Origin: Metridium senile
Taxonomy: Eukaryota > Cnidaria > Anthozoa > Actiniaria > Metridiidae
NCBI GenBank assembly: GCA_949775045.1
Contig: OX459102.1
Location: 5,700,185-5,764,184 of the forward strand
Reading direction: 5' to 3'
Length of the DNA stretch: 64,000 nucleotides
Part shown: piece by piece, positions 1-9,782 of the stretch
Position numbering within the stretch: position 1 is the stretch's first letter
Layout: each line of letters opens with the position of its first letter
The notes under the pieces: model-generated
What the model was told of the DNA's origin: nothing
The model's input: only the letters and a program-made list of their open reading frames with translations
Databases searched by the model: none
Position numbers and translations under genes: made by a program

Positions 1-533
1 TGTATTGTAAATAATATATAGACCCCCTCGATGAGCTCTTGCTCTTGGAATATATATATATGTGAATAAAATATGTTATAAAAAAAAGTCCATTCACTAA
101 TGACACATTGCCTTATCGTAGGTTGTTCAGAGATTCAAGTTGGAATACAACCATGAACCAGTCGATAAGATCACCCACCTGATCGTGAAAAATGACAGAA
201 AGGTCGTCATTAACTTCATCGATAGAGATTGAAGGATACGCGACCGTGTCCTGGCTTTTAAGTAGTGCGAGCACAATCGTTTTGTCAGGTTTTAAAAGCA
301 CTTAATTTCAATAGGGTAACTAGAATTACACAAGTAATTTTCATCTAGGCCCTACATATACATACATAAAATTTAAATAAGAAATATAAACAAGTAAATT
401 AAAATGATAAAAATATAAAACTATCTAAATGCAGTTTTAAAATTTCTAAATTGAAAAAAAACGACCTAAGGTAATTCATGTTTAAAGCTTTTCTAAATGT
501 AATTTGAAAATTCCTAATTTGAAAAAGTACAAC
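1..533. other. AT-rich sequence, no gene seen
   Basis: No coding region or recognisable repeat is supported here. One open minus frame at 113-301 has no recognisable motif. The last 50 bases run into the 3' end of the retrotransposon fragment that follows. Confidence 0.5.
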
Positions 534-1196
534 CTAAGATAAGTTCATGTTTTCAAGCTTTTTGAAAGACATATTTAAATAATTAGATTTGAATGACGAG
601 AGTGATGTAGATGATTTTACAGTATCAGGTAGTAAGTTCCATTCACTGGAGGCTAGGTAACTGAAAGTTCGCAATCCAGATTTTGAGTTCGTAAGTGGAA
701 GCTTCAAGTTATTAGTTGAACCACGAGTATTGATATTATGAACTTTGTTAAAAGGTAGTAGAAGGTCTGTAATATAGGATGGCGCTAGTCCATTTAATGC
801 TTTGTAGACGGTTGTGGCTCTTAGATATTGTATACGGTATTCGATTGGTAGCCAGCCAAGTTTTAAAAATAGAGGTAGGGACGGGGCTTTGCATTTTTCA
901 TCTAAGATAAGTCGTGCTGCTCTTTTCTGCAGGCGATGGATTCTTTCGAGGTTATCCTTAGATGTATTGCCCCATACTATACAGCAATAATCCATTACTG
1001 ATAGTATGAGGCAATAATAAAATGAAAGCCGAGCGTCTAGTGATAGATGGTGTCTGATTCGTCTAAAAATACCAAGCCTTTGTGATATCTTCTTACTGAT
1101 GCTATCAATGTGAGCAGACCAGCTTAGTGTGTTGTCTATTTGAACTCCCAGTAGTCGGTCCGAAGTAACTGTGTCTATGGTCGAGCCATGGCACAC
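534..1196 (-). pseudogene. Truncated non-LTR retrotransposon ORF2 (RT C-terminus)
   Basis: An open frame of about 220 codons matches the post-catalytic end of reverse transcriptases of the CR1/L2/Jockey group. It has the 'LLGVQIDNTLSW' stretch that follows the palm domain, then the thumb and tail segments 'YCCIVWGN', 'RIHRLQKRAARLI' and 'LGWLPIEYRIQYL'. The C-terminal 'SSEWNLLPD' box before the stop is also typical. The endonuclease and the catalytic YxDD region are absent. The 5' side ends abruptly at the (GGACTC)n satellite, so this is a 5'-truncated copy or one interrupted by the satellite. It cannot be mobile on its own. Confidence 0.85.
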
Positions 1197-1206
1197 CCCG
1201 AAACCC

Positions 1207-1886
1207 GGACTCGGACTCGGACTCGGACTCGGACTAGGACTCGGACTCGGACTCGGACTCGGACTCGGACTCGGACTCGGACTCGGACTCGGACTCGGAC
1301 TCGGACTCGGACTCGGACTCGGACTCGGACTCGGACTCGGACTCGGACTCGGACTCGGACTCGGACTCGGACTCGGACTCGGACTCGGACTCGGACTCGG
1401 ACTCGGACTCGGACTCGGACTCGGACTCGGACTCGGACTCGGACTCGGACTCGGACTCGGACTCGGACTCGGACTCGGACTCGGACTCGGACTCGGACTC
1501 GGACTCGGACTCGGACTCGGACTCGGACTCGGACTCGGACTCGGACTCGGACTCGGACTCGGACTCGGACTCGGACTCGGACTCGGACTCGGACTCGGAC
1601 TCGGACTCGGACTCGGACTCGGACTCGGACTCGGACTCGGACTCGGACTCGGACTCGGACTCGGACTCGGACTCGGACTCGGACTCGGACTCGGACTCGG
1701 ACTCGGACTCGGACTCGGACTCGGACTCGGACTCGGACTCGGACTCGGACTCGGACTCGGACTCGGACTCGGACTCGGACTCGGACTCGGACTCGGACTC
1801 GGACTCGGACTCGGACTCGGACTCGGACTCGGACTCGGACTCGGACTCGGACTCGGACTCGGACTCGGACTCGGACTCGGACTCGG
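1207..1886. repeat. (GGACTC)n hexanucleotide satellite
   Basis: About 113 head-to-tail copies of GGACTC span 680 bp, almost perfect, with one GGACTA variant near 1231. Because the unit is six bases, all frames stay open and give artificial Gly-Leu, Arg-Thr or Arg-Val repeat ORFs, which are not genes. The array abuts the broken end of the retrotransposon fragment and runs into A-rich sequence and then (TAA)n. Confidence 0.98.
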
Positions 1887-1912
1887 AAAAGAAAAAAAAA
1901 ATACAAAAAAAA

Positions 1913-1913
<1 letters not shown>

Positions 1914-2007
<94 letters not shown>
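1914..2007. repeat. (TAA)n microsatellite
   Basis: Roughly 30 uninterrupted TAA units follow the hexamer satellite after a short A-rich linker. No gene content. Confidence 0.95.
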
Positions 2008-2009
<2 letters not shown>

Positions 2010-2886
2010 GAAAACAGATATAAAAAAAGAACGTGTTTTTTATAACTCATGAGTTTCTGCTTTTATTGCCATCAAATCATAGTTTATAATCTGTAAACCG
2101 AAATAGCTTGAACTGTATGATCATGAAGTATGGGACATATCAGAAAGTGTACACTTTTAGCTATTTAATTTTCATATTGATTCGTGGACTAGAGAATTTT
2201 GGAAATTTCTGAGTTCTACAATTTGAAAAGCTAGTAGCTCATAGTTTATCTTAGTCATGTCAATAACAGTAATTACTATTGCAACATAATTTCAACATCG
2301 ACGTGTTGCCAGAAGAGGGAGACTGGGCGAGAGGAAGAGGCCTTCTCTTTTTTCTATCTCTTTCTCTGCCCCTCCCCCTCCGATTCTATTCTGTCATAAC
2401 ACAGGAAACACAACGCAAAGGAAAAGGAAGGGAAAACACAAAGGACAAAGGGTTGCCTGCGGAGGAGACTACCTGTCTTGCTTTGTCTTCTATTTTGTAC
2501 GATTTGAATGTTATAGAAATTTACCTCTGCTCAACTAATGTTGGCATTACTCACATATGCCATGCCATATAGTCTAATTTTGAAAACTGCCGTACTTCTT
2601 TTCTGCGCACGAGTACGTTGAAAACTAACCTTGATAGAAAGCTGCATAGAAAACATAGACAAAAAGCGCTGGATTACCAACTGAATGTTATAGTATTAGT
2701 AGCTAGAACACTTTACCCTCCAACGCAGGCGTGTTAAGTGTCAGTTCACAGTGCAAGTATTTCAACCGAGGCCATCTTAAGAAATATTTAAAATTAGTCA
2801 TATAACGGTCTAAAGTGTTTGAAATTGAATCAAAACTATATAAATGTATTGTATTATCAATATTTATTAAATATATATATATCATA
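2008..2886. other. AT-rich spacer, no gene seen
   Basis: Nothing with recognisable coding potential. An open frame at 2279-2572 has no motif and low-complexity composition. A pyrimidine-rich patch near 2345-2390 is the only compositional feature. Confidence 0.4.
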
Positions 2887-3106
2887 CAGGGGCGTGCGCC
2901 GGTGTGGTTTCAGGGGTTCCGGACCCCCCCCCCCCCCCCCCCTTCCCCTCCCCCATTACCCCCCCCCCCCCCCCCCCCCACCCTTCCTTCCCAAATTTAC
3001 ATTGTGATCCTTTATGCTTTTGCACAATAATTATTGATCGTCTCGTTTTCTCAATCAAATCAAAAAGCGGGAACCCTCCCTCATGAAACCCCTGCGCACG
3101 CCCCTG
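2887..3106. mobile_element. hAT-like MITE (CAGGGGCGTGCGC ends)
   Basis: The ends are inverted: CAGGGGCGTGCGCC at the left and GCGCACGCCCCTG at the right. An inner matched block (GTTTCAGGGG / CCTCATGAAAC) lies next to poly-C runs at 2924-2979. CAGGG-type ends are typical of hAT elements. The TA-rich flanks prevent a confident 8-bp target-site call. There is no internal coding capacity, so this is a non-autonomous element. Confidence 0.65.
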
Positions 3107-3190
3107 CCATATATATATTTTATGCTGAAGATGGACATGATACTTGGTTGAAACATGGATTTGCCGTAATTCTAGTGTTTTCGACTCGTC

Positions 3191-3523
3191 TGTGATTGGA
3201 TAAAATTGTTCAGGTGGCCTCGGTTGAAGTACTAGTTGCACTACAAATAGCGCCTGGTTTGACACCTAGCCTTTCAATAATAAACTCTCTATGGTAGGCA
3301 TCCAAAAATGGCTTTAAATCCGATGGAATATGGATGAGTGCCGGAATGAAGGTGGTTTGCCTTTCTGCCACACAGTTAGGATTAACGTGGTAATATACGT
3401 TGGTGAGATCTGGCGAGGTTTTCTTTACGCCATCTTTGTAGTAATCGCGTCTGGCACGACTGACGATTACCAAATCCTCATCCTTTGTTGGCCTTGCCTT
3501 TCCTGCGCTGTGTATTTTTGGTA
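3191..3523 (-). pseudogene. Terminal exon of an unrecognised transposon-like gene
   Basis: On the minus strand a good acceptor (TTCTTGACAG) near 3524-3533 is followed by an open frame of about 110 codons that ends near 3210. It contains the segments 'VIVSRARRDYYKDG', 'NVYYHVNPNCVAERQ' and 'FIPALIHIPSDLKPFL'. Codon use and residue mix look like a real protein. I do not recognise the family and see no upstream exons, because the next 100 bp is a divergent exon on the other strand. It may be the 3' end of a decayed element or a gene fragment. Confidence 0.4.
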
Positions 3524-3636
3524 CCTGTCAAGAATATAACACATTAGTATAAATACAAAGGTGATTATACAAAATTGCGCGCTCTGATTGGTTTGCTATC
3601 TCGGATTATCAGCCGATAATCACCTTTTCGGACAAA

Positions 3637-3754
3637 ATGGCTGCCAGTAGTTGTTTTGTCACTGTTAGCGAAGATGGAATTGAAAACTTTAAAGAAAATA
3701 CTGTCCCAAAATCGACAAAAGAAGCTACTAAGTTTGGAGTCAAGCTATTTAAAG
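3637..3754 (+). pseudogene. First exon of a DUF3504/Crypton-like (KIAA1958-type) gene
   Basis: The ATG opens a frame beginning 'MAASSCFVTVSEDGIENF' and continuing 'KSTKEATKFGVKLFK'. It resembles the N-terminus of the KIAA1958/QRICH1-like DUF3504 family, which comes from Crypton tyrosine-recombinase transposons ('VSE..IE...E...' then 'KSTKxAxxxxxxxF'). The exon ends at a good donor, AAAG|GTATCA; reading through it gives only 20 or so more codons. No downstream recombinase exon was found in the next kilobases, which are foldback repeat and (TAA)n. This is probably an orphan exon of a decayed element. Confidence 0.45.
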
Positions 3755-3835
3755 GTATCATAGTAAATGTTCACGTTGTTTTTTGTCATTATATGCGAGA
3801 CAAAGTTTACAATTTCTACGCGTTTTACGTTCGCG

Positions 3836-4097
3836 CTTTTAAAAAGTAAAATATTTTCACTTTCAATGCTGTTTCCTTCTTTCTTTTTAGAAATAAATTT
3901 ATACTAAAACGATTATTCACCTCAGGCGAAGTGATTATCGGTGAATATTTACCTCGCAGCTCGAAGACTCACCGCTCGGTAAATATTCACCGATAATCAC
4001 TTCGCCTTCGGCGAATAATTGTTAATTAAATAATGGGAATACATTAGGTAAGCTAGTTTGCTGAAAAAAAAAAAAAAGACGGTTTTATAATAATAAC

Positions 4098-4131
<34 letters not shown>

Positions 4132-4370
4132 GGCTTTTAAAAAGTAAAATATTTTCACTTTCAATGCTGTTTCCTTCTTTCTTTTTAGAAATAAATTTAT
4201 ACTAAAACAATTATTCACCTCAGGCGAAGTGATTATCGGTGAATATTTACCTCGCAGCTCGAAGACTCACCGCTCGGTAAATATTCACCGATAATCACTT
4301 CGCCTTCGGCGAATAATTGTTAATTAAATAATGGGAATACATTAGGTAAGCTAGTTTGCTGAAAAAAAAA
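3836..4370. repeat. Tandem duplication of a foldback segment, with (TAA)n
   Basis: The block 3836-4077 recurs at 4130-4372 with only a few differences, about 294 bp apart. Each copy contains a near-perfect palindrome whose arms read GGCGAAGTGATTATCGGTGA...TCACCGATAATCACTTCGCC (about 3924-4007 and 4223-4306). The palindrome is followed by an A-run and a (TAA/CAA)n tract. The arms would form a hairpin with a stem of about 35 bp. Confidence 0.9.
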
Positions 4371-4390
4371 AAAAAAAACAAAGACGGTTT

Positions 4391-4535
<145 letters not shown>

Positions 4536-4828
4536 TAATATTTTATATAGCGTGAATATCACTAGTTTCAACAACGCTTTACAATGTAAAACAATTAAAA
4601 AATTAATAATTAACAACTATCCGTTCTAAACAATAGATAACGAGTCTACTAAGATACAAAGGGGGTGATATAACCCTCAACAAAAAATTAAGGGCCTAAT
4701 GAGGCACATAAAACAGATAATACATTATGTACGAAATGGAGTGCTAGAAAGAGACAGAATAAGGCCGTGAGTGCTACATAAAAATAATCGTGTATGTTGT
4801 CAATTGCGCTGCGAGCTGGCAACACTAC

Positions 4829-5354
4829 AGTTTGACAGTTTGACATTACCTTTCACACCACTTTTCTCTGGTAAGCCAACATTGGACAATGTTGTTAAGT
4901 TGGAAGTCACCTTTTGTTTTTTTGTGCCACTTGAGGAACTTTTCAAGTACAGCAGCCTCTTCGGCAACAGCAACAGTGTGTGCACATATGGAATAGGCAC
5001 AATAATTTGCGCACATTTTGTCGCATTCCACTTTGCTATTTCCGGATATTGTGACTGTGTGGGGTGCCTTGGGGTTGTGGGAACTAGGGACCATCCAGGT
5101 GTGTTCCGTTTCTGGGATCTTCCACGTCTTGCCGAGCAACTCTTTTGCTTTGGAAAACATTTTTCCCAAAAGTTCTTGACAATTTCGATGGATTTCTCGA
5201 AATCTGTCTCTGATGTGCTGTCGACAAGACCGCCTTCTCGAGCCCCATCCACTTCAAAGCCAAATATATCCTTGGATATAACTGTCTTTGCAGCTTGGAC
5301 GCAATGTTTAGCTAATGCCGATTTAACATTGTCCTTAAGATGCATGTCACATCT
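4829..5354 (-). pseudogene. SWIM zinc-finger transposon gene fragment, frameshifted
   Basis: Reading from 5354 downwards, the frame starts with 'RCDMHLKDNVKSALAK' and runs to about 5165. The homologous frame then shifts by one base in an A-rich run (GGGAAAAATG) and continues as 'MFSKAKELLGKTWKIP' to about 4846. The second part has a SWIM-like cluster, 'CDKMCANYCAYSICAH', with a CxH end and then 'TVAVAEEAAVLEKFLKW'. This architecture is common in MULE-like transposon proteins of cnidarians. A possible donor (GTGTGAAAG|GTAATG) ends the exon. The 5' side is cut by the left end of element A at 5356, so the fragment has lost its N-terminal part. Confidence 0.6.
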
Positions 5355-5356
5355 TA

Positions 5357-5483
5357 CTACGCCTTGCACTTAAGTTTGGCACAGCCCAAGTTTTGTTACG
5401 TAGTTTTGACGTTTATAGTATGATGTTACCAGGGGCAACATGTCAAGAATTGACATGTCATACGGCTAAAGGCGCGAAAATCA
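5357..5483 (+). repeat. Left terminal inverted repeat of element A
   Basis: 127 bp, identical to the right TIR except for one base. It contains a palindrome at 5439-5459 (ACATGTCAAGAATTGACATGT). It ends 18 bp before the transposase ATG, so it must hold the transposase promoter or its upstream part. Confidence 0.95.
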
Positions 5484-5501
5484 GTAGCGATAGTAGTAAA
5501 A

Positions 5502-6180
5502 ATGTACAGGATAAACACAAAGGGAAGAACGTTTATTAAAGGTCAAGCACTAGGTTCTAATCTCAGAAAATTAATTATTGATGAAATAGTTCGACTTGGA
5601 GGCGATGTCGCGAGTGGTTATTTTCCTGGACAATTTTCTGACGTTGCGAATACATATAAAGTAAGTCGCGACACTGTTAAGAATATTTGGAACCGTTTGC
5701 ACAATGATGGTACATTTGATCCTAAGAAAAATACGGGAGCAGGATATCCTTCAAGTTTGACTCAGGGAGATTTACAGCTTATCGAAGTTTTAAAGAACGA
5801 TAGACCTACCTGTTCTCTAAAAGAAATCCATGAGAAACTTGAGGAGTTTGGTAATATTCCCAACGGAACGTCTCAATCGTCAATCTCCCGCGCACTGAAA
5901 GGACGAATGTTATCTGGTGAACAGTATTCTCGAAAAAAAGTATCTCCTATAGCACAAGAAAGATTCACTGTTGAGAACATGGCATATACTCAACTATTTA
6001 TTGACTACCTTCACAGCAAAGACCCATTCAAGTTGAAATTCTTTGACGAGTGCGGGTTGAAAACACCCTCACATGGGAAACGTCTATACGGACATTCTCC
6101 CGTTGGCGATAGATGTGTAGAGGTAATGCGCTATCACCAATCACCAAACATTACTGTCAATGTTTTGGCTGGTTTAAACA
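5502..6180 (+). pseudogene. Tc1/mariner-type transposase, N-terminal part
   Basis: The ATG at 5502 is the first after the TIR. Residues 10-130 form two helix-turn-helix units of paired type: 'RDTVKNIWNRLHNDG' is the first recognition helix region, and 'SQSSISRALKG' ends the second. Near residue 180 'LKFFDECGLKTP' carries the first catalytic Asp of the IS630/Tc1 RNase H-like fold. It is followed by 'HGKRLYGHSPVGDR' and 'NITVNVLAGL', typical of cnidarian and arthropod relatives. Homology stops at about 6177, though the frame runs on to 6275 with unrelated residues. A GT donor (CTG|GTTTAA) is possible there. The second Asp and the Glu are encoded at 17495-17813. Confidence 0.85.
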
Positions 6181-6649
6181 CGGCGGGCACGCGCGCCTCG
6201 AAAAACAGCACTTTAGAGTGTGACAAGCCGCCATATTGGACGGGCGCAAATTCCTGGAGCCTGGGTTCGAAATAACGAACTGCTCCGAGTGCTTCATTCG
6301 TGGCTTCGTAATTCGTGTATATCAATCGATGAACGATCGGATGGCGGAAAAACGTAGAGCGTAAACAGAGCTTTGCATTGCTACCAAACTTGCCAGGTTT
6401 GCTTTGGTTCAGTCAACCAAAACAATGCTTTGTTTTCGTCTGTTTTGGTACAATTTGAAGTTTATGGTTGAGACGTATGAAATAATGCTTGGTAAAAAAT
6501 TTTTGTTTTAAGTTTTCTTATGTTTTAAATGTGATTTTTGGCTCGTTTATTGTCCTATCTTCAACTCTATCGATTTAGTTTTTCAATTTTCATCTCTGAT
6601 TTTTCGCGCCGACCCTTCAAAGATACCGCTAATTTTGTAAAATCACCGA

Positions 6650-8115
6650 GTGAACGTAAACATGGGAAGATATAGAATAGAATTACACAGACAACATCAG
6701 AGAGAACAGAGGGAAAGACAGATGATGAAGAATCGGACTCTTGCACAGATAGAGATGGAAATCAGACAAGTAGACAATGAAATCAGGGAGAAGACGAAAA
6801 TACTGAAAGCAAAGAAAGTTCAATCAGAAAGATTGGACGAGAGGGTAAGATAATCTTAAATATACTTTTTCGAGCTTTTTATGATAGTATGATACATGAT
6901 TTACGGGGATTTGACTCAATGTTGTTTCGGCCATCGATTTTCAAAGCCTATTAAAGCTTTAATACTGCATTGACATTTTATTTTGAACAAGCTTTAAACT
7001 CCCGGAGTATCCAATCGATGATAGTCGATCATCGAAAAATCAATCGATCAATCGATATCAATCAATATAATTAGGTAAATGATATGGATTGATATTGGTC
7101 AATCGATGATCAATCGATAGGTCACAAAGATTTTTGTCATCGATTGATAATCGATATACTAAATTATTATTGATTATCAATCGATATCTAAATTGTCATC
7201 GAATGTCAATCGATACCGGCTAAATTGTTATCGCTCAATCGATGAAGGTCACAAATATTTTTGCCATCGATTGATCATCGATTTTCAATATCAATCGATA
7301 AATTGATATCGATTGATATCAATTTTATCGATTATCGATTTCATCGATTGGATACTGCGGGTTTAAACTGGATGTCATATATTAATTATACTTTTTTATG
7401 TGAAAGGTAAAAAATATTTATCATTATCATGTTGGAACGAGGCGCGCGCTTCTTGACAGTTTAAAAATATAAAGCATAAATAATTAATTGTTCAAACACC
7501 CGAGTATATAGAAAGAATCTATTCACTATGTACACTGTATTCAGCTTTTTACAAAATTGTTCTCGTATCAATTTAGCCAAATCTCTATTTCTGGTAACTG
7601 CATGACTAATTGTAATAACTTTATATAATTTCAAGTGACAACCATACAGTTTGCAACTTGATGAGCTGCTTTTGATATTATATTTGTTTCGATCAGGCTC
7701 AAATGACAAAGAGTAGGTGTAAAATCAGGACCATCCACATTAATATTTAATATATTAGAGTACAAACACTAAAAGTGTGCAATATTTTCTACTATTTACC
7801 ACTAAATAGTGTTGATTAAACAATAGAGAACAAAAGAATTTGCATAATTTAGCAGTATTTAGTGGTATTTATGTTGCACACTTTTAGTGTTTGTACTCTA
7901 CTGTAAACCTATTAACTTATGTACATTATACATGCCATGAAATGTTTGTTTTTAATTATGACAATAACCTTAGTAGTATAGGCTTAGGTAGTAAATCAGG
8001 TAGCTTACTAAAGGTTTTTCTAAACTAAACATGTAGGTAGGGAAGACAGTCAAGGAAGTAGAGGAATTGCATGATATTCAGAAGGAGCTAGGGGAGACAG
8101 GAAGTAGTAGGAAAT
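6650..8115 (+). CDS. Predicted two-exon coiled-coil protein inside element A (partial)
   Basis: Exon 1 (about 6650-6849) begins 'MNVNMGRYRIELHRQ' and is a charged heptad-like helix ('MEIRQVDNEIREKTKIL'). It ends at a consensus donor, GAGAGG|GTAAGA. Exon 2 (8037-8115) follows a TAG acceptor and continues in frame as 'VGKTVKEVEELHDIQ' then 'KELGETGSSRK', again coiled coil. It ends at AAAT|GTATGT. Further exons were not found. The match of phase and helix character across the gap supports one gene. Its function is unknown; it could be a third gene of element A or an independent nested gene. Confidence 0.45.
7014..7350. repeat. ATCGAT-rich palindromic array
   Basis: This 340-bp tract is packed with ATCGAT and its degenerate forms (ATCAATCGAT, TATCGATTG, GATATCAAT) on both strands. 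It is not a clean tandem repeat. The words resemble Onecut/Cut-type (ATCAAT, ATCGAT) and DREF-like (TATCGATA) binding sites. It lies in the intron between the two coiled-coil exons. Confidence 0.8.
7757..7899. mobile_element. MITE, AGAGTACAAACACTAAAA family (copy 1)
   Basis: The terminal inverted repeats are AGAGTACAAACACTAAAAGT and ACTTTTAGTGTTTGTACTCT, about 24 bp each around a 143-bp AT-rich body with no coding capacity. Relatives lie at 9018, 13050, 52426 and 54917. Confidence 0.85.
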
Positions 8116-9017
8116 GTATGTATACAGTATATGTATATATTTGTATTGTAAAATCCAACAAATCACATAGTGTTTGTAATTACTTATTTGTGTCAAAAGT
8201 CAAGCAACAACCTTATTATTAAGGTAAATGTAATAAAGTATTGCTGGTTATTTTACAAAATTAAAAAGAAAACTCCCTTGAATTAATGGATGTTTTAGCT
8301 TTAGCATTATTGAAATAATATGTTATTTACCAGTTAGAAGGTCCATATACTAGGGAAACACTGCCCATGCAAGGTCTTGAATGAATTCTAAGGCTGCCGA
8401 GAGTGAAGGCAGTGTTTTCCTTGTATACTGTGGACTGCGCATATAGTGAAAAACTGGACGGTGAGCTAGCCAAACACAGCACATAAATTACTTTTACTAC
8501 TAAAACAACTTCTATAACAACATGCATGTGCTATAAGTTTAATCAGTATTGTCCATTAGATTACAAATGGATCTTGTACACACTGATACATTGATTTCAT
8601 TTGTCAGTGTTTCATAATGTGATGGACTAGTGCCCCAATACTAAGAAAGGTATCAGTTTTTTATTTAGCAAATTTATTGTGGATTTTTATTAGATTTTGA
8701 ATTTCCAGAGTTAAGAAGTACAGAATTTTGTAAATAATGTTCAATATTGTCTCAGTCCTCTGTACCTACAATTTGTAGATTTTGAGCATACATAGCTACA
8801 TTAAAAGATCACTGACCAGTTCATATTGATCACTTATACAAAATTCTGTCAAAACATTTGTCATAAGAATATCAAAGAAAAATCATTGAAGTAGCTGCTG
8901 TCATTAGTGAGCATATTGAATGTAGTCTGCATGGATAGTAAAAAAAATACTATATGTGCATCCAAGACCTTTTTGAATGGCATAGCCTATGTATATGACT
9001 CTTGACTAGGTGGCTTC
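8116..9017. other. AT-rich intronic or intergenic sequence, no gene seen
   Basis: No coding signal was found. An open minus frame at 8327-8527 has no recognisable motif. Confidence 0.4.
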
Positions 9018-9155
9018 AGAGTGCAAACACTAAAAAATTAGTACTAAATCTAAATAGTACTAAATAATGCAAATTCCTTTGTTTTTTTATTGTTCAATTA
9101 GTGCTATTTTGTACTACTTAGTTAGTACTATTTCATGCTTTAAGTGTTTGCACTC
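9018..9155. mobile_element. MITE, AGAGTRCAAACACTAAAA family (copy 2)
   Basis: The ends are AGAGTGCAAACACTAAA and a diverged inverse, TTAAGTGTTTGCACTC. The inner words (TAGTACTAAAT, TTGTTCAATTAGTGCTATT) match other copies. Confidence 0.75.
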
Positions 9156-9782
9156 AATTGTACAGAAATCCTATTTCCAAAATTGTTAATTGAATTAATT
9201 ATATGTACATCTGAAATTCTGAAAAGTCAATTTTGCTCTTAAAAAAGGACAATTTGGGAAATTGTTGTGCAAGTTATCTTGTCTTCTGATTATTACCCTT
9301 ATAAACAATCATAATTAAGTAAAACAAATAAGGAAAAACATTAGTGTGGTTTTATTCTAACCTGAAGAAAACAAAAAAAATGGCCAAAACAATAGAAAAC
9401 ATGTTTCTAGAGTCTACAAGTATCAAATAGTAGTCATAAACATATAGTAATTAATTAGATATCTCTATATCAAAGAAATAGAGGTGTGATGCTCTATAAA
9501 ATTACTACTAGTCAAAATCCTGAATTCAACAAAACCACAAGCAACTTTAGTTACACAAGTATAGTATCAAATCTATTGTATCACAAGTTTATCGAATGCA
9601 TGTTTTCTATTGTTTAAGTTATGTTATTAAGTACTAATTTAATAGTACTGTTTCATGGGCTCATTGGCTGCATTATTCTATCAACACAGCTACACTACAC
9701 AATAATAGATAAAGTATACTCGAAAATGTGCTAAATTATAAAAAAAAATTGCTTGACCTGCCAATCCAAATCCATTTATTAT

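Noticed and set aside
1171..2050. Long open frames of Gly-Leu, Arg-Thr and Arg-Val repeats
   Set aside because: All come from the six-base unit GGACTC and the adjoining (TAA)n; no independent coding evidence.
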